In this document: positions 1 through 6,603 of the stretch, piece by piece
Position numbering within the stretch: position 1 is the first letter of the stretch
How the letters are laid out: every line of letters starts with the position of its first letter
Assembly: GCA_036401395.1 (NCBI GenBank)
Contig: DASWUZ010000141.1
Span: 1 to 8,025, forward strand
Reading direction: 5' to 3'
Source: DASWUZ01 sp036401395
GTDB lineage: Bacteria > Acidobacteriota > Terriglobia > Terriglobales > Acidobacteriaceae
Length of the DNA: 8,025 bases
Translations under genes and position numbers: made by a program
Notes under the pieces: generated by a model
Told to the model about the DNA's origin: nothing
The model's input: the letters and a program-made list of their open reading frames with translations, nothing else
Database searches by the model: none

Positions 1-354
1 CTGCCGCTCTCGACCGCCTACACCGTCTGCGAAGGCCTCGGCCTCGAGTCAGGCGTCGACAAGACCTTCAAGGAAGCACCCGTCTTCTACTGGCTCTATA
101 CCCTGCTCATCATCGGCGGGGCGGCCGTAGTCCTGATTCCAAGATTCCCGCTGATCCGGATCGTCATTCTCTCCCAGGTGCTCAACGGCGTACTGCTCCC
201 CGTCGTCATCATCTTCATGCTCCTGCTCATCAACCGCAAAGACCTCATGGGCAAGCATGTCAACTCGCACTGGTTCAACATCGTCGCCTGGGCCACGGCT
301 GTGATTGTCATAGGCCTTTCGGTAGTAATGCTCTTTACCGGAGGAGGCCAGTAA
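1..354 (+). CDS. Nramp-family divalent metal transporter, C-terminal part (5' end outside window)
   Basis: This is the last 117 codons of an open frame that enters at base 1 and ends at TAA 352-354. The product is an inner-membrane importer of divalent metal ions such as Mn2+ or Fe2+, normally proton-coupled with a LeuT-type fold of about 11 helices. Three hydrophobic helices are visible, at roughly residues 27-47, 53-79 and 91-113, consistent with the last three membrane segments. Family-like stretches are the SQVLNGVLLPVVIIFMLLL helix followed by INRKDLMGKHVNS, and the upstream LPLSTAYTVCEGLG. The metal-binding DPGN and MPH motifs would lie upstream of the window, so the substrate cannot be judged and no symbol is given. 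The gene is followed by a hairpin and a 276-bp gap, so it is probably the last gene of its transcript. The family call is from motif recognition only. Confidence 0.85.
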   Translation: MPLSTAYTVCEGLGLESGVDKTFKEAPVFYWLYTLLIIGGAAVVLIPRFPLIRIVILSQVLNGVLLPVVIIFMLLLINRKDLMGKHVNSHWFNIVAWATAVIVIGLSVVMLFTGGGQ

Positions 355-359
355 CAACC

Positions 360-380
360 GGCTGACCTCAACTCTCAGCC
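360..380 (+). terminator. possible terminator hairpin after the Nramp gene
   Basis: Five bases after the transporter stop codon there is a perfect 6-bp stem, GGCTGA (360-365) with TCAGCC (375-380), and a 9-nt loop. It is followed by CATCACATTT, which has only a short T run. Position and symmetry suit a 3'-end or terminator hairpin, but the weak T tract makes intrinsic termination uncertain. Confidence 0.3.
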
Positions 381-394
381 CATCACATTTCGGG

Positions 395-535
395 GAACCG
401 CACTGCCCGGTTCAACGTAAGCTGCTAGAACAGGGTAGAGGGAGCGAAGTGCCCGCGTCTCGCTTTTGAGACATGAGTTGGTCTAGCCCAACTATAAGGC
501 CGGGTTCCGGCGGGGTGGAGCATTCATCGGGCTCT
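395..535. other. hairpin-rich intergenic segment, possible structured RNA or leader
   Basis: The 276-bp gap at 355-630 has no convincing gene. After the 360-380 hairpin it holds a run of further perfect stems: GAACCG/CGGTTC (395-400/408-413), GTCTC/GAGAC (457-461/468-472), AGTTGG/CCAACT (476-481/488-493) and GCCGG/CCGGC (499-503/507-511). A weaker GGAGC/GCTCT stem lies at 517-521/531-535. Three of these stand side by side in 55 nt. I recognise no riboswitch or ncRNA family. It could be the 5' leader of the gene at 631, the 3' region of the transporter, an independent small RNA, or repeat debris. Strand is unknown because perfect stems look the same on both strands. Confidence 0.35.
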
Positions 536-630
536 GCGCAAGGTGTGGGTATGGGAAACACTTGTTCTCACGCAAAATCGAATCGGATCGAAAACCGTTG
601 TAGTATGCATAGGAAGTAAAGGATTAATCA

Positions 631-1461
631 ATGGACCGCAGGCTCCTCACGTGCGCCGCACTGGCCGCAACCGCTCTTTTTCTCTCCCTCCCCTCAAACG
701 CCCAAACAGCGGACGAACTCATAGCCAAGAACATAGAAGCCAAAGGCGGCATGGCCAAAATCAAGGCCATAACCAGCCTCCGGATGGCAGGCCGGCTGGA
801 GACCCAGGGCATCACCATCCAACTCGTCTCCGACCAGAAGCCGGACAACATCGTCCGCCAGGCCGCCACCATCGAAGGGATGACCCAGGTCCAGGTCTAC
901 GACGGCTCTCAAGGCTGGCAGATTAATCCCTTTCAAGGGCGGCGCGACCCCGAATTGATGGGCGAAGACGATACCCGCGACCTGGTCGAAGGCTCCGACT
1001 TCTACGGCCCCCTGGTCGACTACAAGCGCAAAGGCAGCAAGGTTGAATACGTAGGCCACGAAACGGTAGACGGCGACGACGCCCTGGTGCTCAAGGTCAC
1101 CCTGAAGAACGGTGACATCTACAAATACTTCCTGGACCCCGACACCTACCTCGAGATTCGCACCGAGCGACTCATGTTCGTCCGCGGCAGCGTCCACGAC
1201 TCCTTCAACAATCTCGGCTCCTACAAAAAAGTAAACGGAGTCTACTTCCCGTTCTCAATCGAGTCAGGCTCCCTCCGCAGCCCGGGCCAGGCCGCGAAGA
1301 TCACCGTCAGCAAGATGGAAGCCAACCTCGCCATCCCCGACTCCGAGTTCAAGATGCCCGCCGAAGCAGCCAAGCCTACTACGGCACCGCCTCCGGGTGC
1401 GCGCGACGCCAGCACTCAGGACTCCGGCAAGCCTGCGGATACTGACAAGCACAAGCCGTAA
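631..1461 (+). CDS. secreted LolA/LolB-fold-like protein (outer membrane lipoprotein-sorting protein family)
   Basis: The 276-residue product starts with a Sec signal peptide: basic MDRR, a hydrophobic stretch at 5-21, and a likely cut after SNA at about residue 24. The Cys at position 8 is too early for a lipobox, so a soluble periplasmic protein is expected. Residues 25-245 read like the LolA/LolB-type beta fold that binds lipid or lipoprotein acyl chains: an opening helix (ADELIAKNIEAKGGMAKIKA), a YDGSQGWQINPFQG turn, a FLDPDTYLEIRTERL strand pair, and VNGVYFPFSIE. The tail (about 246-276) is Pro/Ala/Thr/Lys-rich and probably disordered. AAAGGA (618-623), 7 nt before the ATG, supports this start. 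A true LolA is usually about 200 residues with a partner LolB. Nothing here links this gene to lipoprotein sorting, so I call the fold class, not lolA. It is flanked by long gaps and probably has its own promoter. Confidence 0.7.
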   Translation: MDRRLLTCAALAATALFLSLPSNAQTADELIAKNIEAKGGMAKIKAITSLRMAGRLETQGITIQLVSDQKPDNIVRQAATIEGMTQVQVYDGSQGWQINPFQGRRDPELMGEDDTRDLVEGSDFYGPLVDYKRKGSKVEYVGHETVDGDDALVLKVTLKNGDIYKYFLDPDTYLEIRTERLMFVRGSVHDSFNNLGSYKKVNGVYFPFSIESGSLRSPGQAAKITVSKMEANLAIPDSEFKMPAEAAKPTTAPPPGARDASTQDSGKPADTDKHKP

Positions 1462-1471
1462 CGCACCGAGC

Positions 1472-1704
1472 CGTTAATTAGTTGAACAAGTTCCGTCGTC
1501 CTGAGCGTAGCGAAGGATCTGCGGTTTGCCCGAATACGGCAGAAAGGGGAGCCCAGCCACCCGATGCCCAAAGTTACTACCTGCGTTGTCTCTAACCGAA
1601 ACCATGTCCCGGGTTGATCAGCGAAACTGGGGACAAGCCGAATTGATTCGCGCCTCAGATCCTTCGCTGCGCTCAGGATGACGGATTGATTCAACGAATT
1701 AACG
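1472..1704. repeat. 233-bp inverted-repeat element (MITE-like or REP-doublet-like), no transposase
   Basis: The arms at 1472-1521 and 1656-1704 are imperfect inverted repeats: 43 of 50 aligned columns match, with one gap. The element begins CGTTAATT and ends AATTAACG. The inner ends share a longer conserved core, AGCGAAGGATCTG, preceded by TCCTGAGCG. The 134-bp interior has no gene. Any short reading frame across it is an accident of the repeat. I see no flanking target-site duplication. This segment fills most of the 319-bp gap at 1462-1780. A TCCTGAGCG-AGCGAAGGATC core is, from memory, a common dispersed motif in high-GC environmental bacterial genomes. That is not verified here. The structure fits a non-autonomous mobile repeat or a palindromic pair; transcribed, it would form a long stem that could also end transcription from either side. 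Confidence 0.75.
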
Positions 1705-1719
1705 ATTCACTACTAATAA
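1686..1719 (+). promoter_or_regulatory. weak candidate promoter for the Asp-box gene
   Basis: TTGATT (1686-1691) resembles a -35 box and lies inside the right arm of the inverted-repeat element. A/T-rich TACTAATAA (1711-1719) just outside the arm could supply the -10, but the spacing (about 19) and box match are poor. It is listed because it is the most A/T-rich stretch before the gene at 1781. Confidence 0.2.
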
Positions 1720-1780
1720 AAACAGATTCGATCAGTCCAGTACCCAGGTTAGCTCCGCGCAAGAAAAGGAATCATCACCT

Positions 1781-4700
1781 ATGATCTACCGCACCGCGAA
1801 ACTCGCTCTATCTATGTCGCTTCCCTTGGTCCTCGCAGGAGTTTCCTCCGCGGCCACCGCCCCCAAGCCCGTGAAGTTTGACTCCGGGACCATCTCCGGC
1901 CTGAACGCCCGCAACATCGGCTCGGCGCAGATGAGCGGCCGCATTGCCGCGCTTGCCGGAGTCAAGGAAGACGGCCGCACCACACTTTACGTCGGCTCGG
2001 CCTCGGGAGGCGTATGGAAGTCCGTCGATGGCGGCTCCAATTTCCGCCCCATCTTTGACCGGCAGCCCGTGCAGTCGATTGGGGCGATCGCGATTGACCC
2101 CTCCAATCCCAAAAACGTGTGGGTAGGCACCGGGGAGTCATGGGCGCGCAACAGCGTCTCGATGGGGGACGGCGTCTACAAGTCGACCGACGGCGGCGAT
2201 AATTGGACGAACGTAGGCCTCCCCGACTCCGAACGCATAGCCAAGATCCTCGTTGACCCCAAAGACGGCAACACCGTTTACGCCTGCGCCGAAGGAGCAG
2301 CCTTCAAAGACAGTCCGGACCGGGGCGTTTATAAAACTTCAGACGGCGGCACGACGTGGCGCAAAGTCCTCGCCGGAGCAAACCTCGCGACTGGCTGCTC
2401 CATGATGTCAATGAACGCAGCCGAGCCCGACATCGTCTACGCCACCATGTGGGACTTTCGCCGCCAGGCATGGAACTTCCGCTCCGGCGGCCCCGGCAGC
2501 GGCATCTTCAAGTCGACCGACAAGGGCGAGCACTGGACCGAGATCACACAGTCGAACGCCAAGGGTCTGCCCGAAAAGCCTTACGGACGCATCTCCATCA
2601 CCGTCGCACCCTCAAACCCCAAGGTCATCTACTCCATGATCGAGTCGTCCAAGAGCGCGCTCTACCGCTCCAACGACGCCGGCGCGACCTGGATCAAGGA
2701 AGACGCGAGCCAGTACATGGTCTGGCGTCCTTTCTACTTCGCAAATCTCGTCGTCGATCCGAAGGATGAAAATAAGGTCTTCAAGCCGGACCTCATCCTC
2801 CTTCTCAGCACCAACGGCGGCAAAAGCTTCCAAAGCACCGCCGACCAGGCGCACGGCGACCATCACGACATTTGGATCTCTCCTGACAACCCCAACCTGG
2901 TCTTCACCGGAGACGACGGCGGCCTGTGGCGCAGCCAGGATGGAGGCAGCGGCTGGGAACACATGATGAACCTGCCAATTTCGCAGTTCTATCACGTAAG
3001 CCTTGATAACGCCGATCCCTATCACGTCTACGGCGGCCTGCAGGACAACAGCTCCTGGGTCGGCGCTTCCTCTTATCCTGGAGGCATCAGCAACTCCGCC
3101 TGGGAAAACATGTTTGGCGGGGACGGATTCTGGATGTGGGAAGACCCCTCCGATCCCAACTACATCTATGCCGAAGCGCAGGGTGGTACGATTGGCCGCG
3201 TCGACCGCCGCACGCACGAGGGCCGCGCCATCACGCCCTACGCCCGCTATGGCGAAAAGAAGCTACGCTTCAGTTGGAATGCTCCGATCCAGATGAGCCC
3301 CAATGAGAAGGGAACTATCTATATAGGTTCGCAGTTCCTCTACCGGACCCGCGATCACGGGCAGTCCTGGGAGCGCATCTCGCCTGACCTCACCACCAAT
3401 GACCCCGAGAAGCAGAAGCAGGAAGAGTCCGGCGGCGTAACCATCGATAACTCCTCCGCCGAGACCAACAACACGATCTACAGCATTAGCGAATCCCCGA
3501 AAAACGGCCAGATCATCTGGGTCGGGACCGACGACGGAAACGTTCAGATCACCCGCGATGGGGGCAAGAACTGGACCAACCTCACTGCCAACGTCAAAGG
3601 CATAGGCGGCGCGCCATTGACCTCATGGATCGAGGCGAGCCGTTTTGATGAGGCAACTGCCTACGCCACCTTCGACGCACATTTCAACGGCGATACGAAA
3701 CCCTATCTATTCAAAACCACGGACTACGGCAAGACATGGCGTCAGCTTGATACAGCTTCGAGCGGCGTGCGCGGCTATGCCCACGTCATCAAGGAAGACA
3801 CCGTAAGCCCCAATCTGCTCTTCCTCGGGACCGAATTTGGTCTCTGGGTCAGCAATAACGGCGGAGCGCGCTGGGCACAATACAAGGGCGGCAGTATGCC
3901 CAACGTCGCGGTCCGCGACATCGCCATCCATCCCCGCACCAACGACCTCGTGCTGGCCACCCACGGGCGCGGTATCTGGATCATCGACGACATCTCGCCG
4001 TGGCGTTCGCTCACACCGGAGTTCATGGCGAAAGACGCCGAGTTTCTCCCCGTTCCGCCCATCATTCAATACGTTCAGGCCCAGGGGGGCTGGCCTGAGG
4101 GCGATAACGCCTTCCACGGCACGCCACGTCCAGAGGATGCGGGCATTCCCTACTACCAGCGCACCCGGCACATCTTTGGCGACCTCAAGATCGAGATATT
4201 CGACGCTGACGGGAAACTAGTCGACACCGTCGCCAGCAGCAAGCACCGCGGCGTCAATCGCGCCACCTGGAGCATGCGCACCAAGGCGCCAAAGGTTCCG
4301 CCCGCCGCCAGTGCCATGTTTCAAGCCGCGCAAGGGCCTCGCGTGCTGCCCGGCGTATACACCGTAAAAATGACCAAGGGCGAACAGATCTACACCACCA
4401 AACTCAACATCGTAATGGATCCGCGCGCCACCTACACCGTCGAAGACCGCAAACTGCAACTGGCCCTCGCGACCAAGCTGGGAGACATGCTGAACCACAT
4501 GAGTTGGGCGGTCGACGCCATCATCGGCGTCCGCGACACCGCTGCCATGGACGCATCGAAGGTCGATGCCAAGGACCCGCTCCACGATCAGCTGACGGCA
4601 CTTGCCAAGTCTGCGGATGAAATTCGCACCCGCATCGTGGCCACCAAAGAGGGTGGAGCGATCACCGGCGAAGAGCGCCTGCGCGAATATCTCGGCGACC

Positions 4701-4969
4701 TCTACGGTGACGTCGCCAACTGGGAAGGCAAACCGACAGACGAGCAGACCGCCCGCGCCGAAGTCATGAATCGCCAGCTTGATGAGATCGTCACGGAGTT
4801 TAACCAGCTTGCCGCAAAGCAGCTTCCCGCCATCAACGATCAACTTAAGACAAAGAAACTGCCGCCCATCGAAGAACTGTCCGAATCGAACTGGCAAAAG
4901 GCCAGTGTGGACACTGGCTCGGCAAATGCCTACGCCGCAATGCGGGCTCGTAGGGCCGATAACGACTGA
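1781..4969 (+). CDS. large exported Asp-box (BNR/VPS10-like) beta-propeller protein with FlgD-like module
   Basis: The 1062-residue product starts with a signal peptide (hydrophobic 8-25, cut near SSAA at about 25), so it acts outside the cytoplasm. Eleven Asp-box motifs of the form S-x-D-x-G-x-x-W occur at about residues 80, 134, 185, 244, 296, 343, 384, 522, 590, 645 and 690; examples are KSTDGGDNW, RSQDGGSGW and ITRDGGKNW. They mark blade turns of sialidase/sortilin-type beta-propellers. Boxes are mostly 41-68 residues apart except for a 138-residue gap after the seventh, where unboxed blades are likely. Residues about 801-881 (LKIEIFDADGKLVDTV to LPGVYTVKM) look like a FlgD-type Ig module. 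Residues 886-1035 are mostly helical. AAGGA (1766-1770) precedes the ATG by 10 nt. Such proteins are often labelled glycosyl hydrolase, but I see no sialidase Arg triad or FRIP motif, so a binding or scaffold role is as likely as catalysis. Function and substrate are unknown. Confidence 0.85.
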   Translation: MIYRTAKLALSMSLPLVLAGVSSAATAPKPVKFDSGTISGLNARNIGSAQMSGRIAALAGVKEDGRTTLYVGSASGGVWKSVDGGSNFRPIFDRQPVQSIGAIAIDPSNPKNVWVGTGESWARNSVSMGDGVYKSTDGGDNWTNVGLPDSERIAKILVDPKDGNTVYACAEGAAFKDSPDRGVYKTSDGGTTWRKVLAGANLATGCSMMSMNAAEPDIVYATMWDFRRQAWNFRSGGPGSGIFKSTDKGEHWTEITQSNAKGLPEKPYGRISITVAPSNPKVIYSMIESSKSALYRSNDAGATWIKEDASQYMVWRPFYFANLVVDPKDENKVFKPDLILLLSTNGGKSFQSTADQAHGDHHDIWISPDNPNLVFTGDDGGLWRSQDGGSGWEHMMNLPISQFYHVSLDNADPYHVYGGLQDNSSWVGASSYPGGISNSAWENMFGGDGFWMWEDPSDPNYIYAEAQGGTIGRVDRRTHEGRAITPYARYGEKKLRFSWNAPIQMSPNEKGTIYIGSQFLYRTRDHGQSWERISPDLTTNDPEKQKQEESGGVTIDNSSAETNNTIYSISESPKNGQIIWVGTDDGNVQITRDGGKNWTNLTANVKGIGGAPLTSWIEASRFDEATAYATFDAHFNGDTKPYLFKTTDYGKTWRQLDTASSGVRGYAHVIKEDTVSPNLLFLGTEFGLWVSNNGGARWAQYKGGSMPNVAVRDIAIHPRTNDLVLATHGRGIWIIDDISPWRSLTPEFMAKDAEFLPVPPIIQYVQAQGGWPEGDNAFHGTPRPEDAGIPYYQRTRHIFGDLKIEIFDADGKLVDTVASSKHRGVNRATWSMRTKAPKVPPAASAMFQAAQGPRVLPGVYTVKMTKGEQIYTTKLNIVMDPRATYTVEDRKLQLALATKLGDMLNHMSWAVDAIIGVRDTAAMDASKVDAKDPLHDQLTALAKSADEIRTRIVATKEGGAITGEERLREYLGDLYGDVANWEGKPTDEQTARAEVMNRQLDEIVTEFNQLAAKQLPAINDQLKTKKLPPIEELSESNWQKASVDTGSANAYAAMRARRADND

Positions 4970-5000
4970 GGACGAAATACGAACGGTATCAGATTATTCA

Positions 5001-5018
5001 GGCGGGTGTTCGTCCGCC
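5001..5018. terminator. possible shared hairpin between convergent genes
   Basis: GGCGGG (5001-5006) pairs with TCCGCC (5013-5018), five Watson-Crick pairs plus a G-T pair, around a 6-nt loop. It lies between the stop of the Asp-box gene (4969) and the stop of the leftward Nudix gene (5060), where a bidirectional terminator would be expected. Neither side has a T run, so termination is only inferred from position. Confidence 0.3.
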
Positions 5019-5059
5019 CGAATTGATCCAGCAGACTGGTCCAATGGTACCGCCGGAAA

Positions 5060-5536
5060 TTACAACAATTTTCCCGCGGCAAGATCCCGGACTAAATCGC
5101 GGTCAGCCGCCAGGAAGTCGTACGCAGGCAGATCGCGCACGCCGCACCATCTCATCTCGTTGAAGATCCGATTCGTCAACTCCCGGCTAAACTCACGGAC
5201 GACGAAAAACTGAAGGTCCACCACCCCGCCGCTTCGATAAACATGGCGCATCCGTGTGACCCGATGCCCAATGGTAGCGTCGATACCAAGCTCCTCGTCC
5301 AGCTCACGACGAAGCGCTTCCTCGGCAGTCTCGCCAGCCTCCAATTTCCCGCCGGGAAACTCCCACTTCAGCGCCATCGGCTGGTCCGGCCGACGCTGGC
5401 AGATGAGCACCTTGCCATCTTTCACGATCAGCGCTGCCGCCACCATCCGCACAAATTTAGGCTCGGCAGCGGCGATGGCGTCGACCGTTGGGACCTCGAT
5501 CGGCCTGTCGGGAACGAATTGTCGGGACTCATCCAC
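5060..5536 (-). CDS. MutT-type Nudix hydrolase (likely nucleotide-pool cleaning pyrophosphatase)
   Basis: The 158-residue cytoplasmic protein carries a complete Nudix box, G-x5-E-x7-R-E-U-x-E-E-x-G-U. The residues are G63, E69, R77, E78, E81, E82, G84 and I85, with E78, E81 and E82 as the Mg2+ ligands. The lead-in KWEFPGGKLEAGE and the preceding strand VAAALIVKDGKVLICQRR closely resemble MutT, so hydrolysis of 8-oxo-dGTP or a related nucleotide to the monophosphate is the best guess. Near the C-terminus, FLAADRDLV aligns by eye with the base-recognition loop of MutT, with Asp (about 145) where E. coli MutT has Asn119. The longest start is GTG (5534-5536). It has only GAAGG one base upstream, which is too close to be a good ribosome site. 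GTG codon 29 or ATG codon 31 (just before the Nudix fold) would give a more typical length of about 130 residues. It converges on the Asp-box gene and lies 129 bp downstream of the HAD gene. Confidence 0.85.
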   Translation of the reverse strand: MDESRQFVPDRPIEVPTVDAIAAAEPKFVRMVAAALIVKDGKVLICQRRPDQPMALKWEFPGGKLEAGETAEEALRRELDEELGIDATIGHRVTRMRHVYRSGGVVDLQFFVVREFSRELTNRIFNEMRWCGVRDLPAYDFLAADRDLVRDLAAGKLL

Positions 5537-5665
5537 ACCTTCACCCAGTCATGATGTTAGACGTATCGGAAGCAGCTGCGGAAAGTCCCGCCGTGTGACG
5601 GGGCGGAATTAGCGCGTTGCCTTCAGCGGTGACGCCTTCCGAGCATCTTGCTTTCAAGAAGCCGC

Positions 5666-6394
5666 TCAGGGGCGGACGAGCGACTCCGGGTAGTAGATGG
5701 GCCACTGCTTAAGCGCCGCCACCTGCGCCAGGGCCGGTGTCGGATTCACTGGAAAAGGATGCGTAGCGATCTCAAGCATCGGGATGTCGTGAATGGAATT
5801 GCCGAACACAGCGTCCGCGGTCAGCACCCCTGCGCGGACCAGCGACCAGGCCTTGCCTTCATCCGTTGGCACATCGAGGAGCTTGCTCGTGATCACTCCA
5901 TCGGCAGTCTCGACCCTCGCACAAAGAATGCGCTCGGCCGGAATGCCAAGTTCTCGCACCCCCTCCTCGATCACCCAATTGTTCGTCGAACTGACCGCCC
6001 ATAGCTGGGTGCCGGTGTCACGCAGCTCGGCGATCAACGTCCTCAACTCGGGAAAGATGTGCGCCTCAATCTCCTCGTGAAAATATAACGCAGCGGCCTT
6101 GCGCATCTCGCTCTCCTGCAGGCCGGCATAGACTTGAACCATCTCCCCGCACATCGCAGCTTCACTTACATCGCCGGCCAGGTAGAGCCGGTAGCGGGAG
6201 TCGATCCAGTCGCTGGCATTTCTCGATACCAGCCCCCGCTCAAGCGACCAGATCATGAACCCGTAACCTGCATCGACACTCCAGAGCGTGCCGTCGCAAT
6301 CGAAAACAGCAACCTCGGGGTGCAGATTTAGCACCGCATCGCGGAATTCGGCGTTCGAGAGATGCACCGCGGGTTGAGTTTGAATACTGGTCAA
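5666..6394 (-). CDS. HAD-IB family hydrolase, phosphoserine-phosphatase-like
   Basis: The 242-residue cytoplasmic protein has the HAD motifs in order. Motif I is VAVFDCDGTLW, with nucleophile D32 and acid/base D34. Motif II is WAVSSTNNW, with S135. Motif III is K181 in DEGKAW. Motif IV is VFGNSIHDIPML, around residues 196-207. A helical cap of about 75 residues between motifs I and II, and the tail PFPVNPTPALAQVAALKQWPI, match the HAD-IB group that includes phosphoserine phosphatase. Phosphomonoester hydrolysis through an aspartyl-phosphate is expected, but the substrate is unknown. Motif IV has Asn199 where phosphoserine phosphatase has a Mg2+-binding Asp; the second Asp (D203) is kept. The start is TTG (6392-6394), with GGGAG 10 nt upstream (6406-6410); the only nearby in-frame alternative, GTG at codon 10, has no ribosome site. 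It is divergent from xerD and may be co-transcribed with the Nudix gene. Confidence 0.85.
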   Translation of the reverse strand: MTSIQTQPAVHLSNAEFRDAVLNLHPEVAVFDCDGTLWSVDAGYGFMIWSLERGLVSRNASDWIDSRYRLYLAGDVSEAAMCGEMVQVYAGLQESEMRKAAALYFHEEIEAHIFPELRTLIAELRDTGTQLWAVSSTNNWVIEEGVRELGIPAERILCARVETADGVITSKLLDVPTDEGKAWSLVRAGVLTADAVFGNSIHDIPMLEIATHPFPVNPTPALAQVAALKQWPIYYPESLVRP

Positions 6395-6590
6395 GCTTGC
6401 ACAGCTCCCGTCAGTCAGAAAAGCGCTTACTGGCTAACTCTATTGTCGCCGAAGGGGCTTCTTTTTGCACTTCGACCTTCATCGCAGCCGCGCTCACACT
6501 CCAGCGATCTCCGGCTTATCAACTTGGTTCCCGCCGTCGCCCGAACCGCCCGTGTCACGACGATCGGCCTCGCGGGGTCGCAAATCAAAC

Positions 6591-6603
6591 GATAATCAAT
6601 GAG
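6591..6603 (+). promoter_or_regulatory. candidate -10 element directly before the xerD start
   Basis: GATAAT (6591-6596) matches the TATAAT consensus at five of six bases. Six bases later comes the proposed GTG start (6603), which would fall at the expected transcription start. No matching -35 is visible 16-18 bp upstream and no Shine-Dalgarno sequence precedes the GTG. If the box is used, the xerD mRNA would be leaderless. The rest of the 208-bp divergent spacer (6395-6602) shows no other clear feature. Confidence 0.3.

Noticed and set aside
395..630. Riboswitch or tRNA in the 355-630 gap
   Set aside because: No known aptamer core or tRNA T-arm sequence could be recognised; only generic hairpins are seen.
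646..654. Possible lipobox L-L-T-C at residues 5-8 of the LolA-like protein
   Set aside because: It is too close to the N-terminus, with the hydrophobic stretch after it, not before; a standard signal peptide cut near residue 24 fits better.
1416..1694. A 92-codon leftward frame across the end of the LolA-like gene and the inverted-repeat element
   Set aside because: Most of it is the repeat element itself; the MNQSVILSAAKDLRRES start is translation of the repeat arm, which produces such peptides by chance.
2612..3217. A 201-codon leftward open frame inside the Asp-box gene, and similar ones at 4217-4897 and 694-1197
   Set aside because: They are antisense shadows of strongly supported genes, produced by the G/C third-position bias; their translations show no recognisable motif.
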